Positions 32,845 through 49,700 of a stretch of DNA of 64,000 nt are shown here, piece by piece. The notes under the pieces were generated by a model, which made no database searches, was not told where the DNA came from, and saw only the letters and a program-made list of their open reading frames with translations. Where the stretch lies: positions 62,001-126,000 of the forward strand of contig JASANG010004003.1 of NCBI GenBank assembly GCA_030248215.1, read 5' to 3'. The stretch's first letter is position 1. Every line of letters starts with the position of its first letter. The position numbers and the translations under genes are program-made. The DNA comes from Enoplolaimus lenunculus. Taxonomy: Eukaryota; Nematoda; Enoplea; Enoplida; Thoracostomopsidae.

Positions 32845-33587
32845 CGTAGTTTTCACAAAAAATGTACACATGTCGACAAACACTGAAGACAACCTTGCGA
32901 GAAGCTGAACGACATTTTAGTAAATTGCCTTCAAAAGAGCGGCATTTTTCATTTAAAGTATTCGGTGTTTTACTGAGTAAGTATAACCCCGTATACATGA
33001 ACCTCTTACAGGAGCAAATATGCATACATCGATGCAGCGCTCCTGTTGATATTTTCGGGTGTTTACTCTCGTGTATAGGCATGACGTAAACAACGCCGCA
33101 GACAGAACATTATTTGAGGTGTTCTAAGGTCGAACGCTACTGAGTATTGTAAATGTCATATGAATGGAACCAAACCAATTCTCTGTGAGATAGGACTTTA
33201 CAACATTTTCACCAAAATTACTCTGATGGGCATGCAGGGTAAATTCATTTTGTACCGTACCATGCGAAACCCCAAGATTTGCATACTTACGTATGAATCA
33301 TGCAGTCTCGCTAGAACTAAGACCAAATTAGCACAGGTTTATATTTTAGAATACCTTACACCAGTTCCTGGTGCCCCACTAAAATATATATAAGTTATCA
33401 ATCCTGTTCTGGCCGTCCAACCTAAACCCTCGACTCGAAGCGGTCTGCCGACGATTGCAGTGAAAAGCTTTAATATCGAGAAGGCTCTTACTGCGTAACT
33501 TTAGAATAACATGCGAAGCGGACATGTCTGCCAATACATTAGTTTTGTTTTTATAATTATATTTTGTACCTCAGTTAAAATATTCAC

Positions 33588-33791
33588 ATGTTTGACCAAA
33601 CATTACAATTAAATGAAACCTATACAATTTTAATAAAATATCCGCAAGAAATTCAAGTGAAAATACACTTGTATTATAAACATTTCGCAGTTTTATTCGT
33701 CAAAAAAGTGTTGTTTGGACGTAAAAGTCAAAACCAAAAAATACAGCCTGTAGCAAGCGCACCTAGCTCAAAGAAAGCAAAAATTTCTTAG
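33588..33791 (+). CDS. Short lysine-rich open frame, unrecognised
   Basis: A 67-codon frame from ATG to TAG reads like protein (LNETYTILIKYPQEIQVKIH, YKHFAVLFVKK) and ends in a basic, serine-rich tail SSKKAKIS that resembles a nuclear localisation signal. The region lacks the repeat motifs that surround it. I do not recognise a family. It could be a small single-exon gene, the 3' exon of a gene whose other exons I could not find, or chance. Confidence 0.25.
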   Translation: MFDQTLQLNETYTILIKYPQEIQVKIHLYYKHFAVLFVKKVLFGRKSQNQKIQPVASAPSSKKAKIS

Positions 33792-33900
33792 GAGTAGCAT
33801 GCAACGGTTTCTGATGACGTTACAATGAGGTTAAATTGAAATTTTCCATATGGAGATGGCAAAGTTTTTTTACTGAGATGTGACTCCACTACCCTCTACA

Positions 33901-34546
33901 GCTACACACAAAATAAATTGTCTTATATTCAACAAATTTACGACAATTATGTCTTAATATAGGCTACAGACAGATATGTGTTGAATTCCAGAATTTTATT
34001 TCTTAAATTTTTCAGAAATCGAAATTTTTGAAACTTAAAAGTCTGAACTTTAAGACTTGTATTATGAATCATTAAGACAAATATTTCTGAAATGCGACAA
34101 ATTTGTCTGAAACGCAATGCATTAATTTTCCGAGAAAACAACTCCAAAATTCGAGATAAATCTCGACAATAATACCCGAATTTTACAACCAAAGATACGC
34201 TCAACAAGTTAACTAAGGTTGGGGGAACCTCAGCTCAACCCGTAATATTCTTAAACATTGATCAATTAAATACAACCCTAAGAATAAAACGGAGCGACTT
34301 TTTTACACACATAAAAATCAGAAAATTGGTGTTGAATATTAAGACAACTATTTCTTGGAAGGAAGAAATTTATATCTTTAAATCGGCAAAAGTAACTTCT
34401 TAAGTGTCAGACATTTCTGACTTTTCAGACGTGAGTATCTGAGCTGCTTAAGGTCATTAATGTCAGAAATACAAGACATTTTATATCATGAAAATCTAAG
34501 AAAGTAGGAGTCTTGAAATTTCAACACAATTAATTTTGTGTGTAGC
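33901..34546. mobile_element. MITE, 646 bp, GCTACACACAAAAT ends
   Basis: GCTACACACAAAATAAATTG and its near reverse complement AATTAATTTTGTGTGTAGC bound it. The interior is rich in GTCTTAA/TTAAGAC and TTTCAGAAATC words. Non-coding. Confidence 0.7.
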
Positions 34547-34885
34547 CACGGATCCGAGAGGAAAAATTGAGATTAGTCATGGTTACGCCAGGCACGTGGC
34601 TATACTGAAATCTTAGCATAGGGGCAAACGATTTTAAGCAGGGCAAGCCAATTATAGTGGAGGTAGTCCGCTTTAGAAGAGTAAATTTTTGACTTTACCA
34701 AACATTTTTAAACACCATCCTATATGTTGCTATCTTTACAGGCAGTGATATTCCGAGTGGGTGGGTAGCCCATGCACCATTTACGACCGTCCCGCTTGCT
34801 TGGTAGAAAATCCTTTTGAAATCCTCTGACTTCAGTCTCACACCTATATAAAATCAGACGTATTCACTGTTTTGCAACAAAGCAG

Positions 34886-35261
34886 CGAGGGTTCAACCGG
34901 AATTATAAAATCCGGAAACGGAACCGGAGCCAGAACCAGAAAACAAAATTCATTTTAACGCTATTTTATCGCTTTTCACGGTGCAAACGCTCCATTCAGG
35001 ATGCCAAAATCCTGAAACAAACGCAGTAGCTAGAAACGTATGATCAATAATAAAGTATGACAGAAATTGAAACTTTTGGCAATACACGTGCACTTAAACG
35101 ATTGTAGAAAAATAAGTTATGTCAATTTTCCTTAAATTTCGAATGAGAAAAATTTTCAATACCATAAACTCCGTTAAACAAATACCAGAGTTTTTTACCG
35201 GAACCGGATAGTGAAAAATACCGGATTTCTATACCGGAACCGGAATTCCGGTTGCACCCTG
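34886..35261. mobile_element. MITE with GGGTTCAACCGGAATT ends and CCGGAACCGG tracts
   Basis: CGAGGGTTCAACCGGAATT at the left and AATTCCGGTTGCACCCTG at the right are inverted; GGAACCGGAGCC-type words sit just inside both. Similar CCGGAGCCGGAGG words recur at 18600-18680, 20760-20800, 44519-44910 and 61950-62570. Confidence 0.55.
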
Positions 35262-35317
35262 CCAGCAGTTATAAGGTATTCGCATTATTGTATCGGACCA
35301 AAGAACACGCTCAAGTT

Positions 35318-35545
35318 TTAACCTTTCACTCAAGAGTACAGTATGCTATGAGTAACTATACAAATTTTATACGAGCAATTCAAACACTGCGAGCAGTATT
35401 TAACAATTCGAATATATATGCACAGTGCAAGATTTCCACAAGACGTGACAGCCCCCTCGGGCTCAAGCACCAAGCTCATACATTTCAGTGGTCATCGCAA
35501 ACACCTCCCACCCGTGAGATTGGGGATCGAATCGTACCTGTACAT
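35318..35545 (+). mobile_element. TTAA piggyBac-like MITE with tRNA-like core, copy D, right end lost
   Basis: TTAACCTTTCACTCAAGAGT at the left, then the shared CAAGACGTGACAGCC, A-box-like TTTCAGTGGTCATCG and B-box-like GGGGATCGAATCG. The right inverted repeat is not seen. Confidence 0.6.
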
Positions 35546-36348
35546 ATTATATATATTTGGCTGTACATATAAAAACAAGAGTGCGCATGTTTGTACTCCC
35601 GGTAAATTGTTGTTACAGGTGGCCTTATCGTAACATGGGCCAAGTGTACAAATAACGAGCTCCAAAACATGAAATAGACGCGAGACTCAAAAAGTTCAAA
35701 TTAATGCCATCAAAATGCAGTGCTTATCGTCAGAAAAAAATTAGCGTAAAGTTATGTATAGAACAAAAACTGGCCCCTTTCGTTAAACAAGCTAATGTAA
35801 CGTTTATTCAGGATCAATTGAGTGTTTAAAGTTTGCTTCAACTACTTAGCTAGGTGCACGTGAATAACAATGTCATTGTTGGCAATTAAGCAGGGAAATG
35901 CTACATTTTAGAAAAAAATGCTCTATCTCTTGTTGGAAACTAATTTGAATTTAGGTCTTCAAAGTTTTCCGTGAGTGTGCAAGAATAAAGACGATTCAAA
36001 TAAATGCTTTACAGTTTTTAGGTCAGGTTCTGATCCTGGCATTTTGTCTGTATAAGTATATAATGATTGTTCACCTTGATCTACCAGTGCGCCACGCAGT
36101 TCGCGTTAACTGATTTTGATATTGACTATATATGTTGACAAGTATGCGGCCGACAAGCTCATATAATAAACTACTTTGCCTCGTTTAAGTACATTAAAAA
36201 ATTAACTGGATAACCATTGACTTGGTTATTAATATTATTTAGCAATAACACTGATTCCCACCGCTTCTAAATAAAATTCACATTAAAAATTATCGTTTTA
36301 GCTGTTTGTAATATTACTAGCTAAGAACGTGCAGTACGTATCTCGAAA

Positions 36349-40072
<3,724 letters not shown>

Positions 40073-40432
40073 GTGCGTATACGTAATTATCTTGTTTTTG
40101 TTCGCTCTGAAAGTTTACACAATGGTGTGCATATGTTGCGATATTAATGCTGCTAAATTTTGATCCAAACGTTAGAATTCAGCTAAGTAATGTAGATATT
40201 CAATTTGTTGGTGAAACTCTGGGTCACTTTAGAGTTTTTGGAAGGTAAGTTTATTCCAGGAAAGGGAAATGTTTCCAAGTTTAGAAAAACTTACGTCATA
40301 ATAGAAAATTATTGGCGTTTTCAGTTATTTATCAATAATGTTAACTACCTGTTTACGTTTTACTTGGATAAAAAATCATAATGGTATTGAAATTTGTAGC
40401 TGTATAATATTGCAACGTTAACACTGTTTATT

Positions 40433-40993
40433 AAGCTCTGTTCACACGTGCAAGTTTTTCAGCAAAAACTCGCACACACGACTAGCACATGCTCCCTGGG
40501 TAACAAAACAACTTTGAAGTTCTTGCAGCTGCAAATAATTCACCGGAATTCATGCTGTTAAGTTTAATTCACACGTTTGAACGCCGCTGCAACTCGTTTA
40601 AATCGCTGCTGACTAGACTAATTTACCCTCCACTGAGTACTAAGCAGAAACTGTACACGTTGAAAGCGGCCTTCATTAAAAAATATCAAGTGAAATTGGT
40701 TTCAAAATTCATTCGGGGAACTTGCAGCTGCAAATTTTTCGTGATGAATATGCACAAGGGATTAAATCATATGAATGAATAGCCTTGAATGTCGAATTAA
40801 TTTGTAATCATTTGTTGGATTGAAAATGTACACGTTACATTTCTATTTATTGCAGTTGTCTGCCAATCATTCAAATACTTTCAAGGTACAGAATATAATT
40901 ATTTCTTTGCAAACAGTTGCAGCTGCAAGTTATTTGTGTAAGTTGCGGCTGCGAGTTCTCGCTGCAAACACTTGCACGTGTGAATAGGACTTT
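40433..40993. mobile_element. MITE with TTCACACGTGCAAG ends
   Basis: AAGCTCTGTTCACACGTGCA AG at the left and CTTGCACGTGTGAATAGGAC TTT at the right are inverted. GCAGCTGCAA palindromes recur inside. Fragments of the family occur at 43289-43320 and 53772-53965. Confidence 0.65.
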
Positions 40994-43900
40994 AATCACA
41001 CTCTACGTAGTGTGCTTGCAGTCTATATCTTAGACCTGTTGCAAGTTCAAAAGGTAATGCTTTGTGCAAGATATTGTTAGGTTTTTATTGTTGGTTTTTG
41101 ATCGGTTGGTTTGGAGTTTAAAAAAATGTTTGCAGTACCAAATGTTTCCAATACGCAGATTTATATATTATGTAGATACTCATCTAGTAAATGCTAGTGA
41201 GAAATTAAAATAAGTTCATTTAATCATTGGTTTATGAGTCCATGTTAATTAGACGGTCCTGTGCACTGGGAAGCAGGTAGACTTTGACTGGGAGGTTTCA
41301 TCCTTGTCTTACGTTTAGGCTTAGGCTTATATTTAGGCCTGCTCTTGGGTTTTTAGGCTGAGGCATAGTGGTCACTGGCCAATCCCGTTATTATTTAACA
41401 TGTACCTAATGATTGCAGCTGAGTTATGGTAGTATTTGTATTGAGTTTAATTAAATTAGTTTTGTGTCCCTTTAAAAGCGGTATTGGCTTAAAATAGTTT
41501 GATATTTGAAAATTAGAATATTTGACGCTGCGTAATTGCATGTTTACTTAGATTTTGACTAAGTTAAAGTTGACTAGCGTTGCCGCCTCGTTTGTCATAA
41601 ACAATTGTAGGGATTTAATGGTAAGCTTCATTGCGCTGGCTTTCGACCTTACTTGGCAATACATATTTTTGAGCATAGTAAATTTTCACAAAACTTTTGC
41701 TCTGTCTTGTTTGTGTTTGCTCCAGTTTGTGATTACGCCGCGTAATGTTTGATTTTTTTTTCTCGTACATATTTTTAATATGTAATTTTTTATAATAAGA
41801 ACTCAATACAATAAGATATGGCCTAATCTGGGAGATGAGTTTGTTAACCTAAGATGGTTTGGATTTTTGTCAGTTTAAATTGGCGGCATATATTCCAGCA
41901 GACTACACTGGTGTCAGTTTTTGCTTTTCTATAAATTAAAGCTTTTTTCTGTGGTATGGTTTTAAGACATTTTATTGTCTACTTTTGGTGAAATATTTGA
42001 ACTTAAAATACTGGAATTTTGGACGCGCTGTTAAATATAACGAATAGCGTTATGTAATAATTTTCATTCCATTATTTTTCGTGCTTATTCTCAACTCTTT
42101 TACGTATATACGTACATGTTATTTTGCGTTATTTATAATAATACTGCTGCATATATATGCATCGCGTTACACATTACATTAATTATGTTAGTGCTTATCC
42201 AGATTCTGGGGTTACTGTTCTGTGCGATGATCACTGATGTAAGTAGGACTGGCGAAGCGAGTAAGGTAATGACCAGTATTCGCTGAATACTTACAGAGGA
42301 AGTATCAAATTTTATCAGGTTGAAATTTGTAATGCTCAGTTGGTGTGTAAACGAATTGTAGCAAGAAGCTTGAAAAACCGTTATGGGCTGGCTTTTTCAT
42401 ATATGTGAGATTTTTTACATATTCTGTCTGGTGGTAAAAAGACTTGAACCTAAATGAATCTTTTGGTTTTCTGTTAAATACATAGCTAAGTTAAGGTAAT
42501 TATGCTGCAGTAAGCGGAAAAAGTTGGTTGAGTTATACTGTGTTCTGTAATGAATTATAATCAATTAGGTAGTAGCGTGGCGGATGCGTTGGTGTGATGT
42601 ATAATAATATGCTTAAAGGGTCTACTACTATGATTATGTATTTGTAATTAACCAGCCTTCGGTTCCCTTGTTGGTGTTGTTGCTTATTATTTGAAACTGG
42701 TATATTTTTAACATACAGCGTGGGTTGTTGAGAATTTGAAAATTTAAATACCATAAAGTTAAACATTGTCCGTTGAATTGAATTTAATTGGTTCTTTTTT
42801 GTAATTTTTATGAGTTGAAATAGTTGTGCAGCGCCTGTTGGCAGCGACAGTTTAACTATTTTTAAATATTAAGTGTGTGTTGAATCTAAAAACTTTGGCT
42901 TAATCTCCAGGCAATAAATTTAATTCGAAACTTAAGGACTGTTACATGTAAGCAGATCAATATTTCGAGAATGAAATTCAGGTAAGCTTACTCAAATCTG
43001 CTGAAAAGCAGGCTGAGAATTTATGAATGAACGTAAGTTAGTTGTTCGGCCCTCGGCAGACTGCATACTTTGGTACCTTGTTAACAACGAGAATGCAATT
43101 GTGTATTGTGTTGTTATTATGAAAAGTTCATATACAATGATGCTTAGTTGTGAAGGGATACGGTTTTAACACGATGCGTATAGCGTGTATGTGTCTGTGC
43201 TTGATGGCGCTTATCTCTTAACTGCTGAAGCTATATGCCATTAAAGCCATGAAAACAAATTTGTTTTAGAGACATTTTAAATTGTCGCAGCAAAAACTTG
43301 CACGTGTGAATAGGGTTTTAAATTCTCGAGTAATGGCATTAACCGCGTTCGATTCCCGCTAGAAAATTCTGGATTCACCATTGGGTTTTGGTATCGTATA
43401 GTACGTTACGTAATACTATTGAAACAAGCGCAGAATCAGTATGATTTGGTTAAAGTTTCTGTTGAATTTTTTTTATTTGCTTAGTAATTTTCGCATCGTT
43501 CCGTAGATAGATGCATGTGGTGTACATGGTATATAGCTTTTTCCTTATAGTGTTGTGCGGATGTATGATATTTGTGTCAAATATATACGTTGAAGCCATA
43601 TTAACGTCGGCGAGGGCGAATAGCTGAATATTTAGTGGTGTTGCTAATTTAATGATGTAATTACCTTTGGAATCGGACAGTTTACCACCTGATATGAACG
43701 AAATGATCGCTGGATTTATGTATTAGAAATAATGATTAATTAATTATTTTATTAATTTACAATTAATCAGTGACTTGAGTGATGTTTTTGCTTTAATTTC
43801 AAGATGCGTTATTTGCGTCGAAAATTTTAATGTTGGCACACAAGCGTTTAACTGCATGTACTTTTGCGAACGTCGCCGCTGAGATCCGTGCTATTTATAT

Positions 43901-44960
43901 TGAGTGATATATTTCGAGTATTTAATATTTTGTGTGTCCTTTTAATTAATAACGGCGCTGTTTGCAATAAAATTCTGCGCAGGTTGTTGGTTTATTTGAT
44001 TGAGTCAATCGCGTCTTATTCGAGAGTTTGCATTTATAATTTTCAGTAGTCTGTCTAGCGAATCGAAACTGCTCATTGTTAGAAGAGCTTGTTTGCAATG
44101 AATTTCAAAGCGTACACTGAATAAAGATGGAACACAATTACTGCCCCTCTGTGCAGAAATTATTTCTCGATTACTGTTTAGAGTGAAAATTCGTTAAGCA
44201 ATATCGGTATCCTTCAGCAGCCGGCCCGGCGTTTGCTCAAAATGGACGGATTTTGAAAATTTTTTACATGTTTGAACTGCCTTGTTATGGACCTTCCCTG
44301 ATCGTGCCGCGTTGAAATTAGAATTTTCAAAACCTCATGCTCGAGTAATTCATGTACGATGCCGCAAGGTGATGGTCGTTATCAAAAGTGTAGCGCCATC
44401 GTAATCGGCTCGGTTTTAAATGTGATATAATTTGCCTAACATTTGACGACCTATTTTTCATTCAAAGGGGGGTAGGACCCGAAGAAATGTAATTTTTTGA
44501 ACGTTCCAATTTGGGTATCAGGGTGCAACCAGAGGTGAAAAATAGCCGAGCTGGAGGTGAACAAAACTTGCCGGCGCCGGAGGTGAAGCGAAATTAGGTA
44601 GCTAAAATGATGTTTAACTTGTTAGTTTTAGCAAATATGGGTAATGTGTTGCTTAATTGTTTGGTTTTACTCTTATTTTTTACAAAATCTCGGCAATTCT
44701 TTCATCAAAATTGTGCCAAAACTTAAAACGAAACGCGTCAGAGAGATAAATGTAAAGCTATGCACAATTTTACTACCGAGATTGCCGGAACCTTCGCCAA
44801 AAATTCTTCCGGAGCTGGAGGTCGATTTTCTGCCGGAGCTGGAGGTCGATTTTCTGCCGGAGCCGGAGGCGAGCCTCCGGTTGTATCCGGTTGGGTGTGC
44901 AAACCGAAATTGCCGAAACCTAAATCATAAATATCCGAACATAGGGGTCTATTTTTATCG
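40994..44960. other. Intergenic stretch without recognised gene
   Basis: T- and G-rich sequence between Rab1 and ELMO. A decayed TTAGGC MITE piece lies near 41305-41370 (GGCTTAGGCTTATATTTAGG), a TTCACACGTGCAAG fragment at 43289-43320 and dispersed TE-arm sequence at 44215-44910. No splice-consistent coding segment was found. Confidence 0.45.
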
Positions 44961-44981
44961 TAGTGTACTGACACTAATAAG

Positions 44982-45148
44982 GGTCCATGTAAAGATCAGA
45001 AGCGGAACGTTTTTCTGTGGTACTGCAATAGAATAAGCTTAAAGCTTTAGACTTTTGCTTGGCTTAGGCTTGCGAATACGCTCATTCTTACGTTTAAGCT
45101 TAGGAATATGCTTATAATACTGTTCGGCCCGTGTTCTTTACATTGGTC
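44982..45148. mobile_element. TTAGGC-bearing MITE, perfect 8-bp TSD
   Basis: Arms GGTCCATGTAAAGATCAGAA and GTGTTCTTTACATTGGTC. CTAATAAG flanks it at 44974-44981 and 45149-45156. Lies between Rab1 and ELMO. Confidence 0.85.
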
Positions 45149-45222
45149 CTAATAAGAATAAGGGCCACATTATGGGGTCCCAATCAAAAGAAACCTGTAA
45201 ATAATGACTTAAACTGTTCAAA

Positions 45223-46193
45223 CAGGGTTGGTTTTTTCCGGAAAAAAATTATTACTGAAAAAAATTCATTCTTTGTCTGAGTGATCGGTTAGCCCTCCCT
45301 TAGCCGTCGTTTGCCCAAAAAACCTTGCATTTTGAAAGTTTCTGCATATTTGAGCTTCTGATGACATCCTGTAATTATTCCATGCCCATGCAAATCTAAA
45401 TTTTTGGAAAATTAGATTTTTAAGGCCACGAACCAAAATTTTTTCGATAAGCTGGATAAATCTGATTGGGAAATATTTAACAATATTCGTCTTAGCTCCG
45501 CAACCTGTGTCAAATGGTATATAATTTGCATAATTTTTCGGCAAAAACATTTTGAGACCAGCGGAGGAATTTGGAACCTTAAAATTCGAATTTTTTAAAA
45601 ATTTAAGTTTTGGCATGGAATAGCCGGAGGAGGTCATCGGAACATCAGAAACTCATGAGTTGAGCGAGTTAAACAAGCCACTTTTTGTAAGTATATATTA
45701 AATCTCAATATACTTTTGGGTTATTTCTGACAGCGAAGCCTTTCAATTGCTGCAACCTCGCGAGCAAAGCGAGGTTGAAGCTAGACGTATTCTTGTGTTA
45801 AATCACACGGTAAAAACAAGCTTTCAATTTCGAGCACCATAACTTTGGCCGTCCCACTGTCGACGAAACCTGGTGAGTGAACCGAACAAGTTGCATATAT
45901 AGTTTTACATCAAATCTCGTGGCAAAGTTTCAATTCTGAAATTCATTTATATATTCATATGCTGCAATTTTCGCGTTTTTCGGACATACAATGTGTCCTG
46001 GTGGACATATACACACGGTCACTGTTAATGTGTTGCATGAAAATTAGTTGAATGTCGCCTAAAAACGTTATTTTATACCATATTTACTTACAATTTATAT
46101 TTAAGGATCGTTTAATATTTTTCCATTTTTTCCACCCCCCTCAGAAAAAAATGGAAAAATATGGAAAAACCATTTTTCCGGCCAACAACCCTG
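45223..46193. mobile_element. hAT-like non-autonomous element, 971 bp, 8-bp TSD
   Basis: Starts CAGGGTTGGTTTTTTCCGG and ends CCGGCCAACAACCCTG, imperfect inverted repeats. Flanks TGTTCAAA (45215-45222) and TGTTCATA (46194-46201) match at 7 of 8. No transposase frame seen. It contains a copy of the TTTGGGCAAACGC-type repeat at about 45290-45640. Confidence 0.65.
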
Positions 46194-46775
46194 TGTTCAT
46201 ATATGTAACAGACACTCAAACAACACGCATAAACTTTATGAAATCTAGAAAAAAGATTATCGGGCTTATAAAATAACAAAAATACATCGGAGCAAGTGAG
46301 TTGTGCCGAAAAAAATATAAAAACAAGTGACGGCGTGCGGTCTGGTGAATCAAAAAATATCATGCCGCACTACGGTTTATTACGGTCACTGCAGTAGTTC
46401 AACTTAACGCATTCAATCGTGTCTTGTTTTGTTTTCCACTATTGAAATTTTGATGTTTAAAATATTGAAAAAAATTGTATTTGACAGGGGCGCGGTAAAT
46501 TTTTTGGTTGGTGGTATTAGCAGGCTAATCAGGCTAATTCGGACGACAATTTTCTGACAAAAATCGGTGTTGGTTTCTATAATCACGACATAAATACTTC
46601 ACAACGCGGGACGAATATATGCACACATAACTGAATTTTGGATAGAAATGCAACATGATTTAAGCTTTTATTCGTTCCGTTATTTTTGTTGTCTGTTTAC
46701 AACGTGATTATTTTAGACTCTAATCCTAAATGTAAGTTTAGTTCGTCGGTGAATAGTCAGCGAACAAAATTCACT

Positions 46776-49700
46776 ATGATCAATCGTGACAACGAGCCTT
46801 CGTCAGTGTTCTACGGCAATCCGAAAATTATCGCTCAACCGCCATCTGCGACGCGCGACGCGAATATTATTAAAGTTGCGTTTAAGAACGATACAGATGC
46901 CAAAAAGTTGCCACAATTGCTTCAACTTGACCAGGTTAGTTCGCTTTAGTTATAGTCCTCCAATGACATGTTGATGCCAGAGGTCTCAGAGTGTAAACGT
47001 GCAATGATCGCTTCTTTATTTGTATTTTTAATGTTGTGGAATACGGGCCGTGTGGTGTCCAACAACCCACGATTTGACCGAATCCGATTCTGAACCTTGA
47101 CTTTGAAAAATGCATTCATTTAGATAAGTGTTGTTTGAAATTAAATAAATTTAATATTATACAGGCAATTGAAACATGTGAACTTGGAAATATCGAAATT
47201 AGGCGGAATCCCAACTTTTGTTGCCGATCTAGCTCATGTGTGCCGTCCGGCGCCAGACCGCGCCTCAAAACAAAACAATTTGTTTACAAGTTGTTCTACG
47301 GTACCGTGCGTACAATAGTCAAGATCTCTATTCCAACGTTTTCATAAGCACCGTCATGGGTTTGCAATGTGGTTCATCAGTACCTTCAGGGGTTCCGTAA
47401 GGGGAAAATTTTAAAAGAAAATTCGATTTTACAGTTGCAACAATTTACTTAAATTTCTCGGCCCATGCTCTTCCTGATCCAGTATTCATTGGTCTCTCAT
47501 GGACATTTGTATGCAAGTTTTCAAGATGAGCACAGCGTATTGTTTTTGTTCGATTGAGAAAATGCATTGCTGTGACTAGCCGAAGGTTTTTTGGATGGTC
47601 GGATCAAACGGCTACAAACAAGGTACAAGGATCAAACGGCTACAAACAAGGTACAACCGGAGGTCTGCCTCTGGATCCTGCAAACAAGCGACCTCCGGCT
47701 TTAGTTTTCGCTTCTTGCCCGATTTTGATGATGATACCCCTCGACGAAGCATCCACGCTATCGTTGTGGGTGCCCGAGATGCATGGCAACTGCAACCGGG
47801 GTTGTCCACAGCTCTTCTATCGTGAGGTTGGTTGGTTTCGCCCTGCTGTTGAACACGGGCCGTGTGTCGTGCGGTCCTGCACCGCAGTCAGGGCAGCGGT
47901 CTTCCTGATTGGGGTCGATTCGCGCCATATATGACATGAGATGTTGGCTGTATCCACTCCTGAGTTGTGCCAAGTGCGTCCTTGTAGATCTTGGTAGAGA
48001 TTCTTCATCTGAGTTGATGGGTGGGGGAGATCCTCCCAGTACGAGGTTCTGTTTGTATCCGTTTTTCACTCTACTAACTTCGTCGGTGTGCAGTTTCTTG
48101 AGCCCAGTTTCAGATCACAGTCGTAGTTGGTTTCATTCTCAATCGTGGAGAAATCTTTTGGAGGCAGTAGGCGTTGCATGCGTGTTGTGGATGATGGCAG
48201 AAGAATGCAAATTGCCGGGATAGGAGCTGGTTGTGGGATTTCACCGGCAATTCCATGGATTCACGATGCAGGTCATCAATGCTCGCTGCGTATACTGGGG
48301 TTGGTTCCAGTGGGTTTCCACGATGATGGGGGACCATGCTGGGCAACATTAGCTGATGAGCGAGCGACTAATTGTCCGGCACGTGAGCAGCCACGTTTCC
48401 TTGTCGCTTCCTCATGTAGAGCCGGCTAGGACTTCCAGGATTGAGTTTCGCTATTGGATTAGTGCTGTTAGTGTTCTGCAGTAAGCGCCAAAGCAAAGAG
48501 TTGTGTCGAAGGTTAGGCCGAGTATTTTTGGAGTTTTGGCCCGCATCCAACGTATCAAATCAAGTAAGTGGCAATACGTAATTTTCGGATTATTTAGAAT
48601 ATTGACTGTAATTTATCAGTCATATAACGTTTGTTTTATTTTAGCGAAGAGCTTTATCGCTTATTGTGGAAGAAGTGTGCGCAGAGTGAGTTTATATCAT
48701 GAGTGGGGGCGATATGTTGGGTAAGAGTATGCAGTTGCGTTTTGTCCACTACATTCTGTAAATTATGCAAGTTGCATACTTTTATTCACTAGTTACCGCG
48801 GACTCTAAAATGATAGACTGCGACCATATTTTTCTAAGTTTCACAGCATTGATGAATCATGTTTGTTTCAGTGCTTCAAAAACCTGTAAGTGGTATCGTA
48901 GTGTTGTGCATAAGCTTTGAATAAAATTTTTGGTCACTTTTTCGGCAACTGCTACAATTACATGTATTGTTAATTTTTTCATTAGTGACAACCAGTACGT
49001 ACATATACTGTTTTCCAAAATGTACGAAAAACAAATTTTTTCGATTGAGTATGGCGAAAAATGCTTTAGGGATATGTCTGTGAGCAGAGAGGTACTTGAA
49101 ACTTAGTGTTAGTGTACATTATGCTTGCGATGCGTGAAGACTTTTAGTAGTTAAATAAATGTATGATTGAAAACGTGTGTTGAGTTGAATGTGTTTAGGA
49201 AGCATATTGCGACTTGATAATTTCGGTTTTAGATGGCAGTACTCACAGACCGACATTTACGCTTTGAAATTTGACAAGAACCCGCCTTTGTACATTACAG
49301 AGAAGGTTAGTTTTGTGATATATCTTTTCAATGATTTAGTTATGAAGTGTTATTAATTTTTAATACAAGTAAATTAGGATTTCATGTTAATTTTCAAGAA
49401 AGAATTGTGTTATAAGCTTATATGAAAATTTACACATGCTTAATTTTGAAGGCAAAATATTCTTATTTATGGTGGGAGAATTGAGGTTTAATCAAAAATG
49501 TTGGTAAAACTGCGGTGCATATTATACCTGAGTCGCTCGTTCTTAGTAAATTTTGTTCTAGAATATGAATTTTAGTCATTAAGGGTTGATTTTATTTTGC
49601 TGTTAATAATTAACAGTTATTGGTTTTTCAGAATCGCACAGAAATGAAAAATGGAGATGTGTTGAGGTTGTCTTATTCTCCGGTAGGTGTTTTATTGAAA

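Larger units (their letters stand above)
34547..36348. other. Upstream region of Rab1
   Basis: Contains the CCGG MITE (34886-35261) and the TTAA/tRNA-like relic (35318-35545). From 35600 to 36348 I see plain AT-rich sequence, presumably including the Rab1 promoter, with no recognisable element. Confidence 0.45.

Noticed and set aside
40552-40782. Open frame of 76 codons downstream of Rab1
   Set aside because: It lies inside the TTCACACGTGCAAG MITE and has no recognisable protein family.
45266-45637. Minus-strand open frame of 123 codons
   Set aside because: It coincides with a dispersed repeat arm seen at 15050, 44215, 57504 and 58000, so it is non-coding repeat sequence.
46686-46775. Upstream extension of the ELMO first exon
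   Set aside because: The frame is open but lacks an ATG before 46776, and the added residues have no match to the family; treated as 5' UTR.
47554-48429. Plus-strand open frames in the first ELMO intron
   Set aside because: They are shadows of the minus-strand LINE remnant, which has recognisable RT C-terminal motifs.
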